Under the pieces are notes generated by a model, which worked only from the letters and a program-made list of their open reading frames with translations, was not told the DNA's origin and did not search any database. From positions 1 to 12,482 of the forward strand of contig JBBQNR010000080.1 in the NCBI GenBank assembly GCA_038330145.1: 12,482 nucleotides of DNA, in the 5' to 3' direction. A program made the translations under genes and the position numbers. Source of the stretch: JBBQNR01 sp038330145 (GTDB lineage: Bacteria > Actinomycetota > Thermoleophilia > Solirubrobacterales > JBBDJG01). This document shows positions 1 to 6,520 of this stretch, piece after piece (position 1 is the stretch's first letter; each line of letters starts with the position of its first letter).

Positions 1-477
1 CTCGGCGATCTCGGGGCGCCGCCGGCCGTGGCTGTGCAACACGGCGATCGCGCGCTGGCGCTCGGAAAGCCGCTCCAGCACAGCGCCGGTCACCCACTCG
101 ACCTCCGCCTGATCCTCGCGGTCGATCAGCTCGTCCTCGGGCGCGCGCGCCGCGCCGCTCACAGGCTGAAGCTCGACCGCTGAGATGTCGACCAAGAGCT
201 CTTGTTGAGACCGGCGCCAATCGCGCTTGCGGATATGTCCGAGCTCGCGGTGCGTCGTCGTACGCAGCCACGTGAAAACCTCACCCTCACTCTGCCCCCG
301 ACACGAACGCTCAGCCCGCGCGCACGCCTCCTGGAAGGCATCCTCCACCTGATCTCTCGTCGCGCCCGGATGCCAGCGCGTGACCTGCGAACGCAGCTTC
401 GCGCCCTGCTCGCCACCGGCGATCTGAACGATCAGCGCGCGCGTCACCTCCCGGCCAGGCACCTGTGTGCTCGTCAT
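1..477 (-). CDS. Sigma-70 family RNA polymerase sigma factor (ECF-like), 3' end cut by window edge
   Basis: The minus-strand frame is open from an ATG at 477 to the window edge, giving 159 residues without a stop. Residues about 40-92 look like sigma region 2: a DQVEDAFQEA helix, then TWLRTTTHREL, then a basic HIRKRDWRR stretch, matching the core-binding and -10 recognition part of ECF-type factors. Residues about 134-159 (LERLSERQRAIAVLHSHG, then RRRPEIAE) match the start of the region 4 helix-turn-helix, which continues off the window. The protein would direct core RNA polymerase to a private promoter set. AGGGG lies 8 bases before the ATG, and GTG codons just upstream are alternative starts. 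The region 2 and region 4 patterns are seen directly; the regulon is unknown. No anti-sigma gene is visible on the side present here. Confidence 0.8.
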   Translation of the reverse strand, partial: MTSTQVPGREVTRALIVQIAGGEQGAKLRSQVTRWHPGATRDQVEDAFQEACARAERSCRGQSEGEVFTWLRTTTHRELGHIRKRDWRRSQQELLVDISAVELQPVSGAARAPEDELIDREDQAEVEWVTGAVLERLSERQRAIAVLHSHGRRRPEIAE

Positions 478-930
478 CGCCACCACCCCTATAGAGGCCG
501 GCGACGAAAACTTGGCCCCCCTCTCATCACAAGATTCCGCGACAGCGCCAATCGCGCCCCCGGCGGCCTGCCCGCGTCGGGCCTCAACACCCGGCCGATC
601 GAACCGACGGCTAGCCACGGCGGTGCTTCAGCGCTAGTTGCAACAGCTGCGGCACGGATGCCTCACGGTCTCGACCAGACGGGCGGCCACGAGGACCGCG
701 TGGAGAGGAATAGGGCCCGGGCTTAGCCGCACCTGCACCCCACCTCAGTCGTGGTGGCAAGCGTCTGTCGGTGACCCTCCGAGAACACGAATCTTCGCCT
801 CGGCCGGGATATACACCACGAGGGTTCATCAATCAAACCGTCGGCACGGATCTTCTCGACGACGGGCTAAGGCGATCCTGCCCAGAACGCCAATCCGGGC
901 TGGCGATGCGCGGCAAACATGTATAGGTGC
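478..930. other. Gene-free stretch between the sigma factor and the partition remnant
   Basis: I see no convincing gene here. The open frames on both strands give proteins rich in Arg, Pro and Ser with no recognisable motif, as expected of out-of-frame high-GC DNA. There is a weak short dyad (CTAGC at 611-615 with GCTAG at 633-637) and a perfect GTTGCAAC palindrome at 637-644. The part next to 477 must hold the sigma-factor promoter, but I could not pick a -10/-35 pair with confidence. No tRNA, insertion-sequence ends or terminator with a T-run was recognised. Confidence 0.5.
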
Positions 931-1212
931 TTACACCCCGTGGCGCTGGCACTGCGCTTCGAGCGCCTCGGCGGCGAGCTGCTGAACCGGCCGGCCGCTT
1001 TGAACGGCGGCGAGCTTGACCCGCCGGCGCAGCGACGGGGGGACACGGACGCAGAGCATCACGTGCTCATCGCCGAGCTTCGGCGCGCCCAGCCCATCGC
1101 TGCCCGCCAGAACTCGGCTCGCGCTACGCGCGGCGCTGTCTGGTGGCGAGGCGGGGTGCGGCCTTCGCTCCTTCATTGCGCCCAGCGCCGGGCGACGCTC
1201 AGACGGCGGCAT
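931..1212 (-). CDS. Small ribbon-helix-helix DNA-binding protein, partner of a ParA-like ATPase
   Basis: A 93-residue protein. Its C-terminal 41 residues carry a ribbon-helix-helix-like pattern: a beta strand (MLCVRVPPSL), a basic helix (RRRVKLAAVQSG), then a second helix (PVQQLAAEALEAQC). The N-terminal half is Pro/Ala/Ser-rich and probably disordered. This layout is known for small ParB-type centromere-binding or accessory proteins, which bind DNA as dimers and couple to a ParA ATPase. The gene overlaps the end of the minus-strand ParA-like frame by 14 bases, a typical translational coupling, which supports the ATG at 1212. A second ATG at codon 13 is possible. The frame is intact although its partner is broken. 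The fold call is by pattern; partition as the function comes from the neighbour. Confidence 0.65.
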   Translation of the reverse strand: MPPSERRPALGAMKERRPHPASPPDSAARSASRVLAGSDGLGAPKLGDEHVMLCVRVPPSLRRRVKLAAVQSGRPVQQLAAEALEAQCQRHGV

Positions 1213-1680
1213 GCGACATCTCCATGCGCCCTGCCAAAGTCACAAATGCGCTGGCAAGCTCGCGGGCAGGTCGTCGGGCAAGCTCACCGACGGGCACGCC
1301 CCGGCGTGTCGCGTCCTGAACGGCAGTCCGCTTCGGCAGCAGCGGCTGCCACACGAGATCGCCACCAAAGTAACGCTCAATCTCGATCACGCTCTCTCGG
1401 TGCTCGACCGTGCGATCAACCCGATTGACGATCACACCCCCCGAGCTCCAGCTGCCGGTTGTAGTGGGTACGCACGAGCTCGAGCGTCTCCAGCAACTCG
1501 GCGGTTCCTTGAAACGCCAAGAAGCTCGCCTCCGTTTACGACGACCAGGCGCGAGGCGGCTGTGAGGGCGTTGAGCGTTACCGCGGGTGTCTGGATATTG
1601 CCGCAAGCGACGATCGCGCTGGCAGTTGCGTTGCCTGCACGCGCGTCTGCTGCGCGAGCCGCCCGAGATCGGAGGTGATC
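1199..1680 (-). pseudogene. ParA-like partition ATPase, truncated and frameshifted
   Basis: The C-terminal half of a ParA/MinD-family ATPase can be read only by joining three frames. The first piece (about 1626-1534) includes VACGNIQTPAVTLNALTAAS and LVVVN. Near 1532-1533 an apparent extra G moves it to a frame reading EASFLAFQGTAELLETLEL and RTHYN. A run of six Gs at 1437-1442 then moves it to a third frame reading GVIVNRVDRTVEHRE, PLLPKRTAVQDA and RGVPVGEL, ending at the TGA at 1199-1201. The order matches ParA proteins: the NAL-TAA region after Walker A', the E-x-x-x-FQG region, then the VVVNR and PKR-VQDA segments. No P-loop (KGGxGKS) is found upstream in any minus frame, so the nucleotide-binding N-terminus is missing. 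The reading between 1626 and 1680 is uncertain. A sequencing error at the G-runs could explain the shifts but not the missing N-terminus. Confidence 0.65.
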
Positions 1681-1845
1681 TGGGCGGCGTCGGCGAATAG
1701 GATTGATCGGGTGAGGCGACGCGCATACCCACAGCCCAGGGGGCTGGCGTAGCATCAGATCGGTGCGCGCCCCCGAACGCACCGCGGTACGACTCTGGGT
1801 ACGTCTACCTCGGCCACGGGCTTCACCACCGGAGGTGGGATCGGC
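1681..1845. other. Spacer between the truncated parA remnant and the catabolic region
   Basis: No gene is supported here. A 6-bp hairpin (CAGCCC at 1732-1737, GGGCTG at 1741-1746, 3-base loop) has no T-run after it on either strand. A near-repeat GTACGAC / GTACGTC lies about 60 bases before the acetamidase start. The missing front of the ParA-like gene should lie here and further right, but the sequence does not read as ParA in any frame, so this is the likely position of a recombination or deletion junction. It must also contain the promoter of the acetamidase gene unless transcription enters from elsewhere; I cannot assign one. Confidence 0.4.
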
Positions 1846-2961
1846 GTGACGATCCATGTGTCTTTCGATCGGACGGTTCCCCTCAGCGCGGCTCCGTCGA
1901 CCGGCCACAATCGATGGCACCCGGCGATACCGCCCATCGCCACCATCACGCCGGGCGAAGTCATCGCCGTCGACACACGCGATGCGATGGACGGCCAGCT
2001 CACCGCGGACAGCGGCGTGGAGGAGGCCATAGCTCTGGAGCTGGAGCGTGGGCACCCGCTCACTGGGCCATTCTGGATAGCGGGCGCGGAGCCTGGCGAC
2101 GTCGTTACCGTCGAGACCGAGTCGATCGAACCTGACTCGTTCGGCTACACCGTCGCTCGGCCAGGACGGGGCCTGCTCGGTGCGGAGATGGAGCGTGCAT
2201 TCATGGTCCACTGGACCATCGCCGATGGTCGCGCACGGTCAGAGGACCTTCCCGGGGTCAGCATCGTCGGGGCGCCTGTCATGGGCGTGCTCGGCCTCGC
2301 TCCGTCGGAGGGTCTCTTGGCAATCTGGACCCGCCGCGAACGCGAATAGAGCGATCGCGGCGGCGTCGTGCTGCTCCCTGACGTACGTGCGGCCGTACCG
2401 GTTACGGAACCGGCGGCCGGGCACGGAGTGCGCACGATCCCCCCGCGCGAGACCGGCGGCAACTTGGACATCAAACAGGCCGGTGTCGGAAGCCGCGTAG
2501 CTCTTCGCGTTGACGTCGAGGGGGCGCTCCTTTCGGTCGGCGACGCTCACTTCGCCCAAGGCGACGGTGAAGCCTGTTGCCAGGCGGTCGAGATCGGGGC
2601 CGCGGCCCGACTCCGCGTCGATCTCGTGAAGAAGGGTGATGTTGAGGTCCTGCTTCGGTACCCGTCGGTCGAGTTCACCGAGCCGGCACGACCGGCTCGT
2701 CGCTGGTTCGCAACGACCGGTATCCCGGTCGACCTGGCGGGCGTGAACCACGATCTCGATCTGTATGTGGCGGCACAGGCTGCCCTGAGAGACATGATCG
2801 ACTACCTGTGCGCGACTCGCGCATTCGGCCGCGAGCAGGCCTATGCACTTTGCAGCGTTGCGGTCGACCTACGCATCAGCGAGCTGGTCAATGCGCCGAA
2901 CGGTCTGGTCACGGCGTTTCTGCCCCTCGACATATTTGACGACGAACGGGACGCGACGTGA
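1846..2961 (+). pseudogene. Acetamidase/formamidase family amidohydrolase interrupted by one in-frame TAG
   Basis: A GTG start at 1846 follows GGAGGT (1831-1836) at 9 bases. The frame runs as a full-length FmdA/AmdA-family protein of 372 codons, except for TAG at 2347-2349 (codon 168). The first part has the family's N-terminal beta domain (RWHPAIPPIATITPGE, then HPLTGPFWIAGAEPGD). The part after the stop is in the same frame and has IPPRETGGNLDIK, LLSVGDAHFAQGDGE, ATTGIPVD and EQAYALCSVAVDLRIS, all hallmarks of the family's conserved core. Family members hydrolyse formamide, acetamide or related short amides to ammonia and the acid. Neither fragment alone should fold as the enzyme. A GTG at 2368 could restart translation but has no clear Shine-Dalgarno. 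Because the sequence is otherwise intact, the nonsense change looks recent, or is a base-call error. Substrate cannot be told from sequence. Confidence 0.85.
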
Positions 2962-3159
2962 GCGGCGTTGTCTCGCGCTGGCGTTCTCGTCCGCGTGTGG
3001 CCGCCATCGTCCCGCGCGCCGTGCTCATGCTCGCTGGAGGACGAGTCTCCGCCGTTGCGTCTCCGGAGCCTCGCTCCCGTCAGGACCCGAGTCCGACGGT
3101 CTCGACGGATTCGGCAACATGTACCCTGGGCTGATTGGTGCATCGCTCGGGGGCGGCAC
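2962..3159 (+). promoter_or_regulatory. Spacer before the PucR gene with a 9-bp dyad (possible operator)
   Basis: The spacer holds an inverted repeat CCGAGTCCG (3087-3095) / CGGATTCGG (3106-3114): 9 positions with one G-T pair and a 10-base centre, 45 bases before the regulator's ATG. It may be an operator or an RNA hairpin; no T-run follows, so it is not a standard terminator. A 58-codon frame starts at a GTG overlapping the acetamidase stop (2958) and ends at 3134, but its protein is Arg/Ser/Pro-rich without motifs, and I do not call it a gene. Confidence 0.35.
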
Positions 3160-4404
3160 ATGAGTGAATTGCAGCGACTTGTTGATGCGCTGGCGATCGA
3201 GGTCGGCCGCCCATTGACCGTCGATGACCGTCGCTTTCGCGTCTTAGCGTACAGCGCCCATCAAAAGGACGCCGATCCGGTGCGACTCGCTTCGATCGTC
3301 CAGCGCGAGCCGGCGAGCGACGTGGCGGCGTGGCTGAACACCCTGGACCTGCAGGGGACGCAGCGCTATATCCGCGTGAGGGCCAACGAAGAACTCGGCA
3401 TGGCCGGCAGGGTTTGTATTCCGCTTCGCTTTGATCGAACTTTGCTCGGTTACGTCTGGCTGATCGACGCGCCGGATCCACTCGCGGAGCGCGAGCTCCA
3501 GGCGGCGATTCGCTCTGCGGAGGATCTCGGGGTCGCCCTCTACAAGACCCAACACCTGGAGGATACGGACCGAGAGCGCGAGCGAGGACTCCTTGAAGAT
3601 CTGCTCACAAGTCCGCCGGAGCGTTCCCGCGAGGCGGCGGAGGAGCTGACCCACGGGGGTCTCCTAGCAACCGCCGGCGTCTACGGAATCGTGCTGGTCC
3701 ATCCCCACTGCACGCACCGGCGGCCCGTCCCCGAAGAGATCAGCGTCCGATGCGTCGCCGCGATGGAACAGCTACGCCGCAGCCTCTCGGCGAGGCACAT
3801 GATCGTCACCGCGACCCGGGATTGCGTCATCGGCGTCGCGGCCGCTGATCAAGGCACGGCGCTGGAGGAGGCGGCGCTCGCCGTTTCCCGTTCGACCCAG
3901 GAGTCGCTGCGGGATTGGCCCGAGTGGTCCGCCACCGTCGGCGTCGGTGGTCTGTGCGATGCGGTGGAACACCTGCCGCATGCGTACGGGGAAGCTCGGC
4001 ACTCTGTCCATCTCGGGGAGCGTATTCCTGGATTGGAGTCCCCCGTGCTCTGGTCGCAGCTAGGGGCCTATCGGACGATTGCGCCCCTGGCCGCGAATGC
4101 CGACCACGCTGATCCATTGCCCGCAGCGCTCTCCCGCTTGCTCCGATCCCAGGGCGGTCAGTCGCTCGCTGAGACACTCGAGTGCTACCTCGACCACGCC
4201 GCGGATGCGCGAGCCTCGGCGAAAGCCTTGTTCCTTCATCGAAGTACCCTCTACCAGCGACTGCGGCGCATCGAGGAGATTGCCGGCGTGGACCTGAGGA
4301 AGGGCGACGATCGGCTCGAATTGCACCTCGGCCTAAGGCTCTGGCGAATCCACGGATCCTCGGACTCCCTCCACGTCCCAGGTGACGGACGCAGCCCCGT
4401 TTAG
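3160..4404 (+). CDS. PucR-family transcriptional regulator
   Basis: A 414-residue protein. The C-terminal stretch, residues about 335-397, is the PucR-type helix-turn-helix (HTH_30): LAETLECYLDH, then ARASAKALFLHRSTLYQRL and RRIEEIAGVDL, then LELHLGLRLW. This is the usual end of PucR/CdaR-type activators. The middle (about 190-310) resembles the degenerate GGDEF-like domain of this class, and the N-terminal about 150 residues form a separate, probably effector-sensing, domain. Known members respond to small metabolites and switch on catabolic genes for purines, sugar acids or similar. The frame is open back to 2968, but the upstream 64 residues are Arg/Ser/Pro-rich and unlike the family, so ATG 3160 is chosen; its Shine-Dalgarno is only a weak G-run. 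It sits directly before the transporter/dehydrogenase operon in the same direction and is the obvious candidate regulator. Confidence 0.85.
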   Translation: MSELQRLVDALAIEVGRPLTVDDRRFRVLAYSAHQKDADPVRLASIVQREPASDVAAWLNTLDLQGTQRYIRVRANEELGMAGRVCIPLRFDRTLLGYVWLIDAPDPLAERELQAAIRSAEDLGVALYKTQHLEDTDRERERGLLEDLLTSPPERSREAAEELTHGGLLATAGVYGIVLVHPHCTHRRPVPEEISVRCVAAMEQLRRSLSARHMIVTATRDCVIGVAAADQGTALEEAALAVSRSTQESLRDWPEWSATVGVGGLCDAVEHLPHAYGEARHSVHLGERIPGLESPVLWSQLGAYRTIAPLAANADHADPLPAALSRLLRSQGGQSLAETLECYLDHAADARASAKALFLHRSTLYQRLRRIEEIAGVDLRKGDDRLELHLGLRLWRIHGSSDSLHVPGDGRSPV

Positions 4405-4411
4405 CGCCTGG

Positions 4412-4560
4412 GCGTCGCGGATGTTCGCTACGAGCCCATGGCCGGGAGGTCGGCCTACGATTGTCGTTCCGCGGCGGACGTTTCCGCGACGCTGGTCGCG
4501 CCAACCCGCACCTTCGCCGGGTCTACGCTCGCCCTGCTCATCCCGAGCGGGCGACCAGCG
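4412..4560 (+). promoter_or_regulatory. Leader with two adjacent 10-bp long-range inverted repeats ending at the Shine-Dalgarno
   Basis: Between the PucR stop and the binding-protein start, GCGTCGCGGA (4412-4421) is perfectly complementary to TCCGCGACGC (4483-4492). CGCTGGTCGC (4490-4499) is perfectly complementary to GCGACCAGCG (4551-4560). The two helices share 3 bases (4490-4492), so they cannot both form fully. The first encloses short hairpins at 4440-4455 (GGCCG/CGGCC) and 4465-4480. The second encloses 4505-4508/4518-4521 and 4526-4531/4544-4549 (CGCTCG/CGAGCG). Each unit could thus fold as a three-way junction. The last arm ends on the first G of the GGAGG at 4560-4564, so pairing could mask ribosome binding. 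This could be an RNA switch, a paired operator, or partly chance in GC-rich DNA. I recognise no known riboswitch consensus. Confidence 0.45.
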
Positions 4561-4569
4561 GAGGCATGC

Positions 4570-5649
4570 GTGACCACACATCGGATTTTCGGCGCCACCG
4601 CCAAGCGGTATCTGGGCGTCGCGGTTGCGGGCGCGATCTGCATCGGCGCTGTCTCGAGTTGTGGGTCCGAGGATAAGTCGGCGGGTAAGAAGGCCAACAA
4701 TGGCCTGTCCGTGAGTTCGCTCACGGTGGGCTTCTTCCGAAATCCGAATCCGGAGCGCGTCGCGCAGGACAAGGGCTGGTTCGCCGATGAGATGGGCGTC
4801 CCGGTCAAGTTCAAGGAGTTCACGACCGGCGCGGACATGATCACCGGCCTGAGCTCCAACGCCATTCAACTGGCCTGTGGGGCTGGATCACCGCCGGTAG
4901 CCACGGCCGCTGCACAAGGCATTCCGGTCGAGATCTTCTGGGTCCTGGAGAACGCGGCGGAAGCCCTGGCGGTAAAGCGGTCGAAGAACATCAATTCGCT
5001 TGGCGATCTCGTCGGGAAGAAGACCGGGATGATCGTGGGGTCGACGATGTACTTCGCCTTCTCGGTGGCGCTCGAGAAGAACGGGATCGACTCGAAGAAG
5101 GTGGAGGTCGTCGACGGCGCTCAACCCGATCTTGCAGCGGCATTCATACGAGGCGACCTGGACGCGTTCTACGCGACGGAACCTTTTCTGAGCCAGGCCC
5201 TGAAGGCCGACGGGCGGGTCTTGTTGACAAGCAACGAGGTTGCTCAGAAATATGGATATTCGACCTTCGACGGGTGTCTCACGCTCAAGCCCTGGCGCGA
5301 CAAGCACGCGGACGTGCTCAAGAAGTGGGTCGCAGTCGAGAACCGCGCCGTCGCCTACTACCGGTCAAACCCGGACGATTCGTACAAAAGCATCGCGAAA
5401 CTTCTCGGCATCAGCGCCTCGGAAGCTGAAAAGCAGTCGAAGCTGTACACGTTCCCCGACGCCAAGCAGCAGCTGACGGCGAGGTGGCTCGGAACCTCTG
5501 CGACGCGCGAAGAGGCCGGGGTCGCTAAGGCGATGGCCACGACAGTCGAACTGCTGAAGGGCCTCGGCAAGGTTTCCCAGGTGTCCCAGGACTTCAAGCC
5601 CGCCAGCGTGGCCGATCCCGCATTCGTCGAGGCTGAGGCGAAGCATTGA
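4570..5649 (+). CDS. ABC transporter solute-binding lipoprotein, TauA/SsuA/NMT1-like
   Basis: The GTG at 4570 is chosen because GGAGG (4560-4564) lies 5 bases before it and a proper lipoprotein signal follows: basic residues, a hydrophobic stretch (YLGVAVAGAICIGAV) and the lipobox VSSC with Cys31. The 44 codons open upstream do not look like a signal or a domain. The mature part has the periplasmic-binding fold type II features of sulfonate/nitrate/thiamine-precursor receptors: LTVGFFRNPNPERVAQDKGWF near the start, then SSNAIQLACGAGSPP, LVGKKTGMIVGST, and ADGRVLLTSNE. Family proteins deliver taurine, alkanesulfonates, nitrate or thiamine precursors to the membrane permease. The length of 359 is ordinary. 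It is the first gene of the operon, with a 79-bp gap and a hairpin after it, which usually goes with higher binding-protein output. The ligand cannot be read from sequence. Confidence 0.88.
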   Translation: MTTHRIFGATAKRYLGVAVAGAICIGAVSSCGSEDKSAGKKANNGLSVSSLTVGFFRNPNPERVAQDKGWFADEMGVPVKFKEFTTGADMITGLSSNAIQLACGAGSPPVATAAAQGIPVEIFWVLENAAEALAVKRSKNINSLGDLVGKKTGMIVGSTMYFAFSVALEKNGIDSKKVEVVDGAQPDLAAAFIRGDLDAFYATEPFLSQALKADGRVLLTSNEVAQKYGYSTFDGCLTLKPWRDKHADVLKKWVAVENRAVAYYRSNPDDSYKSIAKLLGISASEAEKQSKLYTFPDAKQQLTARWLGTSATREEAGVAKAMATTVELLKGLGKVSQVSQDFKPASVADPAFVEAEAKH

Positions 5650-5654
5650 TTGGC

Positions 5655-5694
5655 GCGATCAGCCGGGTGCGGGCGCAACCGGCCGGCCGATCGC
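5655..5694 (+). promoter_or_regulatory. Strong intercistronic hairpin between binding-protein and permease genes
   Basis: Positions 5655-5666 pair with 5683-5694 over 12 positions with a single A/C mismatch (5661/5688): GCGATC and GCCGG on the left, CCGGC and GATCGC on the right. A small inner TGC/GCA stem sits in the loop. It begins 5 bases after the TGA of the binding-protein gene. No T-run follows, so it is not a standard intrinsic terminator. In binding-protein transporters such hairpins are known to protect the upstream message from 3' exonucleases or to cause partial termination, giving more receptor than permease. That role is inferred here. Confidence 0.55.
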
Positions 5695-5728
5695 TCACCC
5701 GGAGCCGGTCCACGGACATCGCCTGCCC

Positions 5729-6520
5729 GTGAACCTGGCTAGCCGTTGCCGTCAGATCCTTGAGGCCGGTCCGATCCGCGGACTTGCCGCGGCAGTTGCC
5801 GTGATCGCGGTGTGGGAACTCTTGGTGGCGATTACCAATCAGCCGAGCGCGGTCTTTCCACCGCCTGACACCGTGGCTCGCACCCTGCAAGCGCTCGCGG
5901 CCGACGGATTTTCCAACGCCGACCTCTCGAGTCACATCGGGAGGAGCCTGGCGCGAGTCGCCCTCGGACTACTAGCTTCGCTCGCCGTCGGCGTACCGAT
6001 CGGCTTCCTGATGGGGCGCTCGACTCTGCTGCGGCGAGCCTTGACGCCGTTTATCACGTTGTTTCGGCCGATCCCTCCATTCGCGTTCTTGGCGATCCTG
6101 ATCGTCTGGTTCGGCATCGGCGAGACGTCCAAGGTTCTTGTCATCTTCCTCGGCTGCGTGACCATCGTCGCGCTCAGCACGCTCGATGGTGTGCTTCGGA
6201 TGCCGGCCGAGTACCGAGAAGCGGCCCTGACGCTGGGGGCCAACCGCCGGCAAGTGTTCCTGCGCGTGGTCATGCCCGGGACGCTTCCTCAAATCCTGAA
6301 TGGCACTCGTGTCGCGCTTGCCGTCGCCTGGACGGCGCTGATAGCCGCGGAGTGGGTCGGGACCCAGGAAGGCGTGGGGGCGATCATCCTTCAGTCCTCG
6401 AAGTTCCTGCGCACTGATCAAGCGCTCGCAGGGATCGTCATTCTCGGAATATTCGGCGCTCTCACGGATCGCCTGATCGTGCTGCTGCAGCACGTCTCGA
6501 CCGACTGGGCATCACGATGA
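5729..6520 (+). CDS. ABC transporter permease, TauC/SsuC (BPD_transp_1) type, first of two
   Basis: A 263-residue membrane protein with about six hydrophobic segments (for example 20-36, 75-95, 115-130, 136-150, 190-207 and 235-253). Residues about 164-187 hold the EAA loop that docks on the ATPase: EAALTLGANRRQVF, ending VMPGTLP. The N-terminal FPPPDTVARTLQAL and the central FRPIPPFAFLAILIVWFGIGE are the pattern of taurine/sulfonate/nitrate permeases. The GTG at 5729 is the only in-frame standard start after the previous stop that leaves the protein complete, but it has no clear Shine-Dalgarno nearby, so translation may be weak or coupled. The last four bases overlap the next permease (ATGA). 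Probably forms a heterodimer with that protein. Confidence 0.87.
   Translation: MNLASRCRQILEAGPIRGLAAAVAVIAVWELLVAITNQPSAVFPPPDTVARTLQALAADGFSNADLSSHIGRSLARVALGLLASLAVGVPIGFLMGRSTLLRRALTPFITLFRPIPPFAFLAILIVWFGIGETSKVLVIFLGCVTIVALSTLDGVLRMPAEYREAALTLGANRRQVFLRVVMPGTLPQILNGTRVALAVAWTALIAAEWVGTQEGVGAIILQSSKFLRTDQALAGIVILGIFGALTDRLIVLLQHVSTDWASR

Noticed and set aside
202..726. Long plus-strand open frame over the sigma factor
   Set aside because: Arg/Pro/Ala-rich with no motif; the minus strand in the same place gives a clear sigma region 2 and 4.
2347..2349. Programmed pyrrolysine at the TAG
   Set aside because: Family has no known need for it, no pyl genes are in the window, and selenocysteine would need TGA. 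Kept only as a remote alternative.
2350..2367. Frameshift in the acetamidase gene
   Set aside because: The two halves are in the same frame (starts 1846 and 2368 differ by a multiple of three); only a TAG separates them.
2958..3134. 58-codon gene overlapping the acetamidase stop (GTGA)
   Set aside because: Good overlap but low-complexity Arg/Ser/Pro protein with no motif, and its frame covers a dyad that looks regulatory.
2968..3159. N-terminal extension of the PucR protein
   Set aside because: The 64 extra residues are unlike the family; ATG 3160 begins the normal domain.
3827..4504. 225-codon minus-strand frame opposite the PucR gene
   Set aside because: Very Arg/Pro/Gly-rich shadow of a well-supported gene on the plus strand.
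4438..4569. N-terminal extension of the binding protein
   Set aside because: GTG 4570 has a strong Shine-Dalgarno and starts a proper lipoprotein signal; the extension overlaps the structured leader.
5655..5694. Intrinsic terminator after the binding-protein gene
   Set aside because: Strong stem but no T-run, and the operon clearly continues.
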